Assembly (NCBI GenBank): GCA_030407005.1 | Contig: JAUDYN010000002.1 | Location: 3,720,001-3,784,000 of the forward strand | Reading direction: 5' to 3' | From: Desarmillaria ectypa | Taxonomy: Eukaryota; Basidiomycota; Agaricomycetes; Agaricales; Physalacriaceae | DNA length: 64,000 nt | In this document: piece after piece, positions 21,920-32,322 of the stretch | Layout: each line of letters starts with the position of its first letter | How positions within the stretch are numbered: position 1 is the stretch's first letter | Notes under the pieces: model-generated | Told to the model about the DNA's origin: nothing | Databases searched by the model: none | What the model saw: only the letters and a program-made list of their open reading frames with translations | Program-made: the position numbers and the translations under genes

Positions 21920-24900
21920 GTTGACTTGGCAACTTGAAACCGGATTCGAGTTGAGCTTTGCTGAGCACCGGTAAAGTCCCGTTTAAAGCTGCCAGTGACA
22001 TGACGCCTGCGTTCTATCTGAATGCTAGTGAGAAATTTTGAAGAGTGAGAGAAGAAATCCTTACAAACCAAATGCAAAGAGAAGCGAAGATGGAAGAGAT
22101 AAGGTTGTTTCGGTTTCGTGAAAATGAAACACTGTATGTATGCGTTGAAGCAGCGGCTAATCGCAACCCTGAGTACGACATGGCACCAAGAATCCTTCGG
22201 ATATGAAGCCTGATGCATGATGTTCTTTCTACCTGTGTCGCAAGGAAAAGAGCCCCGCGAAGAACACGTTCCTTCTTACATCGCTGAGGAAATGTGTCAC
22301 TGTTTGCATAATATACGTGCGGGTCGGTATGGACCTCGAAAAATGAGAGGTTAGAATACTTCCGCACTGTTCGGCAGTAGATGTTGCGGTTTGAAACAGA
22401 CCGCAGACCCCCACTTACCCGGAGGCTTTGTTGGCAGTGGAAGGAAGTCAAGGAGAGTCGCTCTGAAGGAGGTTGTAAAAATCACGTGGATACTAACTAC
22501 CTCAGGCCTATATTTGGACCTTTCGGGTTTGACGGAATGCACGGAATGATACCTTCTTAGAGACTGACGCCGTGTGACTATATTTCCCGAGCTTGTCCAC
22601 GTACATCGCTTGTCGATCTAAGGGATGCAGGTCACTTATGATCAATCGCTGGGCAGTTCAAGTTACATCCAAGTACTCTGCAAGTACTTCGGATTTTTTA
22701 CTTAAAAACAGTCCGAGCCAAGGTAGAAGTCCACCGTTTGTGTAATGAATATCTCCGCAGATCATATATCTTTATTATTGACTACAATACTAGTAGGCCG
22801 ACGCACTATTTAGTGTAAAAAGAGCCATAATTTAATGGTTAATATCCGCCCAGCTACAAATGTCACCTCAGTACTGCGTATGGCTGTGTTTTCGACTTTG
22901 CCGCTTGAAGATGGAAAAGACACTCTGTAAAACGTCGTTAAGAGTATCCTGGATGGAAAGGGTCCGCAGCACCTGGAAGCGATGCCATTTGTAACGATCT
23001 TGCTGAGTATCAGTGTCGCTTTCAGACCGAAAGTATCCGTCGTCAAAGTCGGGCTAATCCAACCGTTAGATAATAAAAGATACGCTATCGAAGTGCGGGC
23101 TCACCAAAAGAAAGCTGGACCTGCCTTCCTGATTGTTCTGCGTTATAGCTCTGGGGCGATTCTGAAAACTTTTGAAGACCATGAAGTTGAGATAGGGAAG
23201 GAAACAAACATATAAGTCCGGACTTGACTGTGCAGTCCTCAAGTAAGGACCATAATTCTCCACACGAGTGGTGCGATAGTAGTCAGGCATAGTTAGAGAA
23301 TCCCGACTTCGAGAAAAGCACGAAGAAAAGAACGGGAGCACAGGCATTATCGAAGGGTTTCTCTGGCAGGTATGAACTGGAAGAGTAATCGAACAGAGGA
23401 GAAGGTCAATTCTTTAAGAGGAGACGCAGTGAGTCGGAAACGCAATACTCTCATAGGTCTGTGAGAGCGCCCACGAGGTGAAACCTTGTAGGATCTGCCT
23501 CATATAAATGGACGATCTGACCCGATACAAAAACTCAGCTTGCCAGTTATGGAAATACCGTGGAGAACGGGACCGAAGCAGCGACCATGAGAGATGCGAC
23601 TGAACACCATTGTACGAGATATACTATCTCATGGTCGTCGAAACTACGTCCGATATATGCAAAAGGTGTCATGAATGCAGATATGACTTTCAGCGAGCCC
23701 TGAGAACCTTGATACCGAGTCATGCATGTTCAGAATTCGTGGACTCGTGTGAGCGCATGTTGAGGTGGATCTGACAGTCCCGCAGCATCAGGACCGGCTG
23801 AAAAAAACAAAAAAGGGAAGCCTACCCCTTGCGGCAAAGAATGGTTTTATCCCAGATTGTAACAGTCATTCTACAAATCGTGATTTCCTAAAGCAAGACA
23901 ATGGCCATCACTTCGCACTGGCAGGGGGAACAACTCCGATGTAGAAGCTCCGGTTCGTGAGAGATATGTATCAAAGAAGCGGACGGAAGCGGCTCAATAA
24001 TATGTTTCCCAGTTGCATCGCATGCAGGATGCCTGATTTGTACGTCAGTGAAACGCTGATGGCGAGGCTTCAAGTTCCTGCGAATCCATACCCGAAAAAA
24101 TGATAATGGCAGTTCAGGATAAGATAATCAGGCCGACAAACCCGGCGTAGGTAAAAGATAATGTGCATAGCTTCTAAAATCGGCCAGAAACCTAGAAACG
24201 GCTGGAATCCTGCCATTCGGGAAATCCCTGCTTAATGAACTTTTGGTTGGTGTAGAACCTGGACAAATGATTGAGTTCCATGGACCACAACACGCCGCCC
24301 GAGATAGACAGGACAAGTACGATTCTCCACAATGTAGTAGTTATTCCGAGAGCCGCTGTCGTAGGCTTCAAAAATCTATGAATCAACTTGGCGTGATCCA
24401 TGTACTGCGCTGGGAGCTAGTAATATGGGCCATGATAAATGATGCACGGGTTTATGCGAGGCTAGTGGCGGTGCAAGATTTGAAGTGTAGTTATCAAGGG
24501 AACCAGACGTTTCTGATGTCACAGGAAGTCAAATCTCCGTACAGGTTGCTGTTGGATGAAGTGAAGATGATAAGTGTCTATCAAATGGTAAGCTCTCGGA
24601 CTGCGGAGTTGTTAGATGACACAGATGAATAGATATAAGTGACTTCCACTGAACAGAATAGCCCAGGGTGCCAACCTAACGACTCCGATGTTTTGTCGCG
24701 CTATAAGAAGCGGTAAATGATCCAGATAAACCAGACAGACGGATACTTCCGGAATCAATCCAGGATCGGTTCTGTACGCAAAGTCCAATTTGTGGAAAAG
24801 AATGTAAGTTAATTGTGCAGGAAAAATACAGGTGCATATGCCATTCCCAGTCAGCGGCAGGATGTAGGATTTGGAAGTCGACCTATAAGGCCGCCAATCA

Positions 24901-26344
24901 TAAGGAACCGAAGTCATAACAAGAAGAAAGCACATTATATGATAATAATATGAGCATATTTTGCTTTCTGAGCATCGGGCTCATCGTTATCTTGTAACGA
25001 AGCTCTAAGCTTCAACGTCAACATAAAGACTAGCGAGATGCATCCGCATCATTTCTCGAAGATACACTACAGCGTGGTTACGGAGTTAGTCCAATTGTGC
25101 ACTCGGACTTTTCCGCGATGCAGCAAGTAACTGCTTATGTCAGATCTTCGTGAATGATGGTGAGCGGTATTATTGGATAGTTGTCGGAGGTCGGAGATCC
25201 TTTTGCTCCGACTTGGCAAGTAAAATACTGCAATAGCATACACCATCCGGGCGCGGCCAACATGAAGCGCCCGAACCTTCGCGCACCTTCTCCTTGACTC
25301 GATCGCCTGTCTGCTCACTCAGCAATGAGTCAGACATGGAAACTAGTAGATGATAGTATATTCTAGAAGTACCCACCTTGTAGTATATATACCGGGCAGA
25401 CCAGCCCACAAATAATAATAGATTCATATTCTCACTCTCACCCACATCTCTCATACGGTCAAGTCTCGTAGTTTACCACTGCACTCATAACCTCCGTTAT
25501 ACACTCTTTTACAACAGTGTCGTCATAGTAAATCAGTCGTTACTGTATATGATGATCGGGCAAAGGAATTACATTGATACTCTTTAGGTTCAGCCAACAC
25601 GGATTCCTTATTTTTATGCATCAGTGACCTTCCCCTTTCCAAGGGCGCCCAGTGGTTTGGAGGAGCTGCATGCAAAGGTGTGCGTACCGCCCAAAGTCAG
25701 ACGATCACCCAGTGTCCTCTCAATCTTCATCACGGTGTACTGAGTCTACCGAGTTGGAGACATACCTTAGTACATGTTTCTGTACGTCGAGTTGTTTCTC
25801 AGTTTGTTGGGCCGAGATATGTTACTTCTCCCACCGGCACGATGCAACCTTGACGAAGCATAGATGCCAGTATAAAACCTCGGCGTAGCTAGTCTTAAAG
25901 ATAGTTCCACAACTTGTTTATACAGAAGGCTAAGTGGCCCTGCCGGACTCATGCATGTGTCTTTCTTTGTCGCCACTCTGCAGGAAGGGTGTTCTGAAAC
26001 TTCTAAACGCCGTCGGACAGATCCAAACTTAGCAAATTCCACCGTTTATGGATCCTGGAACCGTAAGGTTTCTGTGCTGTGGTCTTGCTGATACTCTTTG
26101 GTTAGAGCCGTTCCCTCCCTCTTTCCTACCCATCTATTTTTTATAAAGTTACCACAGTAAATTTGCTGGCGCACCTTGAGCGCAACGTTGAAAGAGCTTA
26201 GTTGACGAGTAGAAATACAACACGATGTGTTTGAACATAGCTGCCGTACAGATCGAGACGCAGAAAAAAGTATAATAATACGTGGTGTGATATGAATAAA
26301 ATCCAAATAAAAGAATCATAGGATTGCGTCCCTCGGTTAAACAT
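21920..26344. other. Gene-poor 4.4-kb region
   Basis: No gene could be supported in this stretch. Short open frames occur on both strands, but none shows a domain or a set of consistent exon joins. The most gene-like is a hydrophobic minus-strand frame at 24612-24935, with further hydrophobic frames around 24130-24400 (TTLWRIVLVLSISGGVLWS; AGFVGLIILS). This could be remnants of a multi-TM gene, but joins failed. A TATA-like string (tagtatatatacc) lies at about 25381. I saw no terminal repeats or transposase or reverse-transcriptase motifs. Confidence 0.4.
23582..23637. repeat. Perfect 11-bp inverted repeat
   Basis: The arms cgaccatgaga (23582-23592) and tctcatggtcg (23627-23637) are exact reverse complements separated by 34 bp. 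They lie in the middle of the gene-poor region. The structure could form a hairpin in RNA; no element boundary is visible. Confidence 0.5.
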
Positions 26345-28238
26345 TCAAATCCTCGACGATACAGCCCTCTTCGGAGCAGGGTTCTCAACATTCGGTGTTC
26401 CCCCAGTTCGCGCTCCAGCGCTCGAAGACCTTCCGCCTGCCGAGACAGGTCGGGGTCCTTCGGATAAGGTGTCTTCACGTGCTTGGCTGAAGAACAGTTT
26501 GGCGTCCCGCTCGGCAATATTTTCGATGAAGTATGCATTGCCTAAGATAGAAATTAGAATATGTAGCCTAATGCTAGGATTGGTTCGTGTTACTTACCTC
26601 GAGGGACCATGAACATGGCACCTGCGCAAAGGATCATGCTGGTTTCGTGAATTCTCAAGTTGATAGCGCCCTCCATGATATAGAATATCTGCAAATGAAG
26701 TTAATACCCCCGAGAACTGAGGAAGTTCCATGAAGCGCACATAGGTATTGTCCTTCGAACGTTTAGACTGTTTTCGACTTCGCGGTGGAATAAGCATTTG
26801 TCCAGCAGCCATGAAATTCCCATCACCGAAAATCTTTTCAAAGAACCAGTTGCTATTTGCAGCCTGCTGGACATTCACCATTCGTGCAGTACATGCGATA
26901 CCTAGAAGAGCATGTCAGCCCCGCGTGGTACACTGAGGTACGAAAACTCACGCCGCAGGCGGGGTTGGCCGTCAGGATACCCAAGTACTTCGCAGTGCGT
27001 GTTGGTCTCGTCATCCCAGCCTTTCTCGGGATTAGGATCGGGATACTCCGCAGGTACTTTACTCTGGCTTCGGGTCGATCGCTTTCTCTTCTTCGAACCG
27101 AGAGGTTCGATAGGCTCGGGGGCCAACCGTCGGATTTCTCTGACTTCAGGAACAAGAATACGCCCTTCGGTTACGCGGCCATACACTCGCTTCTCTAAAC
27201 GCCACCACTGCAGGGGTTTACAAGGTCTTCTCTGACTTCGCCGCAAGCCTTCAGGTGATATGCCTGACAAAACATTAACTGTAGAACATGGAGCAAGAAC
27301 TTATAACACACTGCGGTTCTCTTTCAGTCGGTGGCTGCTAGTACTAAGAGCCTTCTTCTTTGCCTTCGCCTTCTCCGCCCGAAGCTTTTTTTGAGAAGGC
27401 TCTTCATCTTCGTCTGATAGAGGCTCCCGATCCAGCTGTTCGAGTTCCTGAGCAATACCGGCCTCGACGTCTTCTTCCGGCTCTTCTAACGTGACCCGTT
27501 GTTTGCCCTTCTTAGACTTCTTGGCCGAAGTGACAACAGGAGGGACATCGTCAGCATCGCCCTGCTGTTCATCATCATCGTCACGATCCATCTCCATGAA
27601 ACTGGTTTGCCGCGGTGATGGCGCCTCATCTTGACCAAAATTGTCATAATTCATCGCGCTATCGTCTTGATGTTCATACTGTTCGGGTTCTTCGTCTGCT
27701 AGATCGCGAGCGGTCACCGTTTCTGACAGTCGAGACCGTCCTCGACCATTGGAACGACTGGACTGAGGGCGAGGTGACGGGACTTCATCAAAGTCCACGT
27801 CAGATACTCTGGCGACCGGACGCGAAGAAGAGCCTATACGTTTTGAAGATGATGGTGTAGCAGGTTTTCGAGTGTTGGCAATGTAATGAATGGGACCTAT
27901 GCGACTTGTTGTAATCTGAGTGATTCTGATCCAACTCTTGACTTACTATCATCCAGCTCCATATCCTGTTCACCATCCTCGTCCACAATATCTTCTTCCG
28001 GTTCCGAATCCCGTCGCCTCTTGCTCCTCTTTGCCGGTGGCGTGCGCTGGTCAGCTTGCTGCAAGAGCTGCTCGAATGGCTCGAAACCGTCGCCGCGGGT
28101 GGTCACTCGTTTTACCGTAACACCTGTCTTCTTCCCAACTTCTGGGTTGTCGCCACGGTAGGGTACATGAGGCTTATCGCGTCTTGAGGTGCCGACGCTG
28201 CTACGTCGTGGGGTCGAAGGCATGTGGTCAAGAGACAA
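26345..28238 (-). CDS. MIF2: Inner kinetochore protein Mif2/CENP-C
   Basis: CENP-C/Mif2 binds the centromeric CENP-A nucleosome and recruits the kinetochore. The start is MSLDHMPSTPRRSSVG; the second ATG (28223) may be used instead. The N-terminal region contains HVPYRGDNPEVGKKTGV, then an acidic region. Intron 1 joins ELDD to SPIHYIANTRKPATP. A long charged central region follows. The CENP-C motif is GLRRSQRRPCKPLQWWRLEK (about 27200-27260), with the expected R-R-S and W-W core. After it comes the Mif2 cupin dimerisation domain: NWFFEKIFGDGNFMAAGQM, a Lys/Arg-rich stretch, IFYIMEGAINLRIHETS and GAMFMVPRGNAYFIENIAER. The C-terminal tail (APKRAVSSRI) ends at 26345. Around five introns are needed. 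Confidence 0.92.
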
Positions 28239-28507
28239 ACGAAGAGGCGTGGGACAAATGTGACGCGTGTGGTCATGTTTGGCTCAAATTGGGATATACG
28301 GGTCCACACCCGACGCGGGCCCGACACATGAGTAGTACTTCAAAGATATTTGAATGTTTGAGTTCTCGGCCAACTGCTACATGTTCTTTCCAAATATATG
28401 AAACTACTGACTGTTGTGTACATTTCCAAATTCGCTATAAAAGCGACGCAGTTGAATTACTGATTAATTCAGTTATTCGAGTCACTCTTATTTCTCATCC
28501 TCTCAAG
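28239..28507. promoter_or_regulatory. Divergent promoter region, MIF2 / unidentified gene
   Basis: About 270 bp between the MIF2 start (-) and the apparent start of the next gene (+). No motif can be assigned with confidence. Confidence 0.3.
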
Positions 28508-29890
28508 ATGACGTCCACCAAAAATTGCCTCTATTATGGTCCTGCTACATATATAACACTTTTGTCTACTACGGCGTTGTCTTCGGCCTCTCAGACCTCG
28601 TTTGAAAACACGCTAGGATATAATGCGACGGATATTGCTCGTAAGGTGGGTTCTGATTCGTTATATCTACTTGGACTAGCCTCCTGAGCTATCACAGAAT
28701 GGTTGAAAGTCATAGGCATCATGTCAAGGCTACATTTCAACCCACAACAATTCAGATGCCACGGAAATCGCGAAGCATAACGCTTCGGACGCGGTGATGG
28801 ATTTCGAAGCTGTCCGCAACTACGCCGGTCTTCATGTTGAAGGCAACGAAAATGTCGCAAATACATTCATTGAAATGTTCAAGTCAGACAAGGGGTGGAT
28901 TGACGTTCGGCGGGTTTATCTCACAATTTCAGAGGCTTCATGCTTACTCTCATGCACTGCAGTTAGTATACTTCGGATTGTCAACGCGCTGTCGCTCCGG
29001 AACTGCCCATGTCTATGCTTATGTAGACGGCCCTTTTCCTCCGACGGGCCGTGTATACACGGTGGGCGAAGATGATCATTACCAAATCATGTCAGTGAAA
29101 TTTCTTTTCATTAGAATCATGGAAAATCAATACAAGACATGCTGCTAGTGCCTTCTATGAACTGGATGAGGACGCCTGTTCAAAACCATTGACTATGTGA
29201 CTTTCCACGGCGGAAGTATTAAATGCGATTACAATCACACCGACTCAATTCGTGAGATTCTGGAAACGGAGCGGGGCGATGGATAGCCTGCCAGTCGTGC
29301 TTGATAAATTTCCATTGACTACTAAACTAATGCATACATACATATCACCCCTCCCTTTCTAGTATAACAAGACTTGATTGCTGAGCGTAAAAGATATCGT
29401 CGGAGTATTGGGGAACCCAGGGCACGGGAATGCGCTCGATTCATTTGCTCCACGGCGGTCTCTTACATCCTATCTGTAATAGTCCATTTCTTATTCTAGG
29501 ACACCCCAGAATCTTTTGAAGGCAAAACAATGTACCCTGGGTTTTCCCAATGGCCCTTTCTCGACGCTTTGTCGCCTCTGGCAAGGACATTTCATTCTCG
29601 ACTGCAGACCTTTAGGATCGATACAAACGGGTATCGTACTGGGTCTAGGTCTGCGGTCTCTGGACAGTGAAGACGACTACGCGATGGCTAGCGCACACAA
29701 GGCAGCTACGAAGACCTTCCCGCCGAAAATATCATCGCGGGCTATCATCGGCAGCGTGATTCAAGTTGATGCGGAAGGTGGAAGGTACTTGTCTGGATCG
29801 ACTGTTCCCATATCTGAAACGTATGCCCGCTCTTGTGTCAGAATCGTCAGTTGTCTGGACCCCAAGATTATCTTGATATATGATCATTGA
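28508..29890 (+). pseudogene. Unidentified gene, apparently frameshifted (secreted-type start)
   Basis: Several stretches look coding but cannot be joined into one frame. The first exon starts at 28508 with a hydrophobic N-terminus (YITLLSTTALSSASQ) that could be a signal peptide, then GYNATDIARK. A later exon reads DATEIAKHNASDAVMDFEAV, then AGLHVEGNENVANTFIEMFK. Another reads QFQRLHAYSHALQL and TAHVYAYVDGPFPPTGRVYT with VGEDDHYQIM. Then ESWKINTRHAASAFYELDED and FKTIDYVTFHGGSIKCDYNH are in different frames with no intron consensus between them. Near 29530, MYPGFSQWPFLDALSPLART begins a last stretch with its own stops. I do not recognise the family. A decayed gene for a secreted enzyme is the simplest reading; unresolved introns are the alternative. 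Confidence 0.4.
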
Positions 29891-30020
29891 CCCCTTTGCT
29901 TCCAAGGAGATAGAAACAAGCCTCAAATCATCTAGACGATACTGTCACCAATATCGAAAACTTTACATTACATAGGCTGAGCACCTTCTTGGCTACACGA
30001 TCCTGATAGTATGAACTTAA

Positions 30021-31184
30021 TCAACGACACCCTTCATCATCATCACTAGAAACTGGGGGATCTTCTTCATCACTCTCAGGATATTGATGGTTCGGATTTC
30101 TAAACAAGAGATCATCATCCCCGGTATTATCTGGTGATAGGGTGAGCTATTATACAACCACGCGCGTAAGCTCACCCTTTTCGCGACGAGATTCCTCCCA
30201 ACTTTGCTCCAATTCTTTGATTATCTTCTCCTGAGTGTCACTAATCTCGACGGACGAAGTGCATGTCCTGTATTGTTCCAAATACGACCTGCATGGTAGA
30301 CTGTAGGTAGTGATGGCTGGTAGCAAAGAAAAATAAATTACTTGTTGACACTCCAAAACGAGCCGCCCCATCCAAAACCTGACAGCAGTTTTTCAGCGTA
30401 TGAATCGAAGCCGGTGATGTAAAAGGCAGCAGCCAACGCTTCGACACAGTTGAGCCGCCATGGCTTCCCGTAATTTGTAGGATTGGTAGCAATCAAGTAG
30501 GGTACTTTAAAGAGGCATACGTAAGACTGTTTTCGGAAAGAAATACGACTTACAGAGACGTTCATGAGGACTGGCAATTTTAGAGAAAGGAACGTCGTCA
30601 AGGCGCGCCCAAGAGCATTCGACGACAGCAAGTCCGCATTGTTCAACGATTTCTCGATCTGCAGGAGATATGACTGACGTTCCTTTGGGGCTGTTTGACA
30701 TATGAACGTTGATATCATGCAAAGAAAGTGAAATAAGACGGACGAGACGACGATTCCTCGAAAGCGAGAACCCACTCTTAATTCTTGTATCAGACCAAGT
30801 CGTGCAAGCTTCTTTCCTGAACATCGTCTTGGATCGCAATGGTCAAAATCCTGGTTTGGAGTCAAGCATGAACCTCTAATGGCATTGACAAGCTTACCCA
30901 CATAGCGACCGGTACTTTGATAGTAGTGTCGTTATCTACAGATAGAATAAGTGCCCGGATGCAAAAATTGAAAAAGAATATCAACCTTCTTCATCTTCTC
31001 CACTATCATCGGCAGTATTCCCATCGACGTTGTCGATTGCACTTTCCGGACGCTCATCAGAGCCGGCAACATTTCTCCCGCCACGCTTGAATCCTGTTCC
31101 ACGAGAACGGCCACGGCCAGCAGGCTTACCACGTTTGCTACGACTAGAAGAAGCTGAAGAGAAATCTGAATTCTTCTTTCCCAT
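30021..31184 (-). CDS. TSR3: 18S rRNA aminocarboxypropyltransferase TSR3
   Basis: Tsr3 transfers the aminocarboxypropyl group from SAM to the hypermodified pseudouridine (m1acp3-psi) of 18S rRNA during late 40S maturation in the cytoplasm. The start is MGKKNSDFSSASSSRSKRGK, followed by an RG-rich segment and an acidic stretch. The conserved core is WDFDHCDPRRCSGKKLARLG, RVGSRFRGIV, SPKGTSVISPADREIVEQCG, AVVECSWARLDDVPF, ASPHERL-LPYLIATNPTNYGK and PWRLNCVEALAAAFYITGF. It continues with AEKLLSGFGWGGSFW. The last intron (30131-30175, 45 bp) joins SWEESRREK to an acidic tail, DNTGDDDLLFRNPNHQ, ending EGCR. If this intron is retained the protein ends GELTRVVV. The gene is divergent from mL41 with only 124 bp between starts. 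Confidence 0.94.
30131..30178 (-). other. Hairpin over the 5' splice site of the last TSR3 intron
   Basis: On the transcript strand agggtgagct spans the exon-intron junction (AGG before GTGAGC), and agctcaccct lies 20 nt further inside the same 45-nt intron (+ strand 30169-30178 and 30139-30148). The arms are perfect 10-bp complements, so the 5' splice site can be closed in a stem-loop. Retention leads to a stop eight codons in and loss of the acidic tail. Confidence 0.7.
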
Positions 31185-31308
31185 TAAAGTGTAGTAGAGT
31201 TGTATTAGTCGTGGGGTAGAAAGTTCATAGGATAGGAAGATGATCGGACTGGCTGATTGTGGGAACTTTTTGCTGCTTTCTCTCACGCCGTGAAATTTCT
31301 CTCTTTTC
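31185..31308. promoter_or_regulatory. Shared divergent promoter of TSR3 and mL41
   Basis: Only 124 bp separate the ATG of TSR3 (-) from the ATG of the mL41 gene (+). Both promoters and both 5' UTRs must fit here, so the two genes probably share regulatory sites. Confidence 0.6.
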
Positions 31309-31897
31309 ATGTTCCCGACATTGGCGCGGTTCTCAAAGGCGTCGCGGCGGCCTCTCACCTCGAAACGCGCTGGAAAGGACTTCTACAAAGGTTGGCGTCT
31401 ATTATTGGAGCTATGAAATGTGTAAACTGATGACTCGTCGTGTTATAGGTACTAGACAATCAGCTTTACCAGGTGGTACTCGAACCGGTGCACCCGGTAA
31501 ACATGTAATCCGTGGCAAAGCAAAATACCGCTTGCTGGATGAAAAAGTCCGTATATTCATTGCACCTCCCATCGAAGCAATAGAATCATCGCCTGTGTGT
31601 GGACCTTCCGACTCTCACCCGATATGTCCTGACCGGCCCTAGCTCAAACCTTATGTCGCGCGCGATGTGCATCTGACCAAGAAGGAGGAACGGGCGTCGT
31701 TTGGAAAATTTGGGACGAGTGGAGGCCTAACCCCAGAACATTTCCTCAGGGTCATGAGGAAAGCGGCTGGTCAACAGCAAGGGCAGGGGAAAAACAAGAC
31801 GTCCTCGAACGAGCTGGCTGTAGCTGACCCATCGGCTGTCCCTACCCCAGTGGAGGCGCCCACCGGGAAGAAGCCTAGGGAACTGAGCGTGCTGTAA
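31309..31897 (+). CDS. MRPL27: Mitochondrial large ribosomal subunit protein mL41 (Mrpl27)
   Basis: A component of the mitochondrial 54S ribosomal subunit. Three exons join exactly: introns are 31391-31448 and 31595-31642, and the product is 160 residues. The presequence and N-terminus read MFPTLARFSKASRRPL then TSKRAGKDFYKGTRQSALPG. The family core continues with GTRTGAPGKHVIRGKAKYRL, LDEKVRIFIAPPIEAIESSP and LKPYVARDVHLTKKEE. The sequence ends with a low-complexity Ala/Gln/Pro tail (residues about 115-160), longer than needed for the core. GTR(T)GxxGxH and the KYRLxDEKVRxFxAPP block are diagnostic. It starts 124 bp from TSR3 on the opposite strand. Confidence 0.92.
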
Positions 31898-32322
31898 TCG
31901 CCCCTTCCCCCCGAGGTACGTTGAACATCCTTCTGCTTCTGATATCATAGTTCTCATCTTTCCCATTTTAGTTTTGTATCATAAAGCTGTAAATATAATT
32001 CCATTTGCTTTCCAGCGTACTTGCGCCCAGTGTCAATTTCTTTCTACTTCGCCGCCCGCATCAAATGGCATCCGTTCGCTTAGATCCGTGCCACATCTCA
32101 TGTAGATCGGCGTTCAAAGTCGCCCCCAAGATTTTGCTAGTCGGCGCTCTAGGTGAAACAGGTTAGTGATGGTCTATCACCGTCAGGGCGAAAAGATGTT
32201 ATTGCGATAGGCTGGATTATTCGGAACGAAACTCCGGCTTGCTGATGATCCTTCAACGTAAGCATAAAACCTCGCCGATAAACCAGGACTCACTGGCAGT
32301 GCTTGTTCCTCCCCCCAACTTG
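31898..32322. other. Intergenic region mL41 / phospholipase B
   Basis: About 425 bp with the mL41 3' end and the phospholipase promoter. An in-frame ATG at 32239 would extend the phospholipase but spoils the signal peptide. No other gene seen. Confidence 0.3.

Noticed and set aside
22014..22451. Minus-strand frames upstream of the F-box gene
   Set aside because: No domain; more likely promoter and 5' UTR.
24612..24935. A hydrophobic minus-strand frame that could be a membrane protein
   Set aside because: Flanking frames cannot be joined through consensus introns and no family signature is present; kept only as a note in the gene-poor region.
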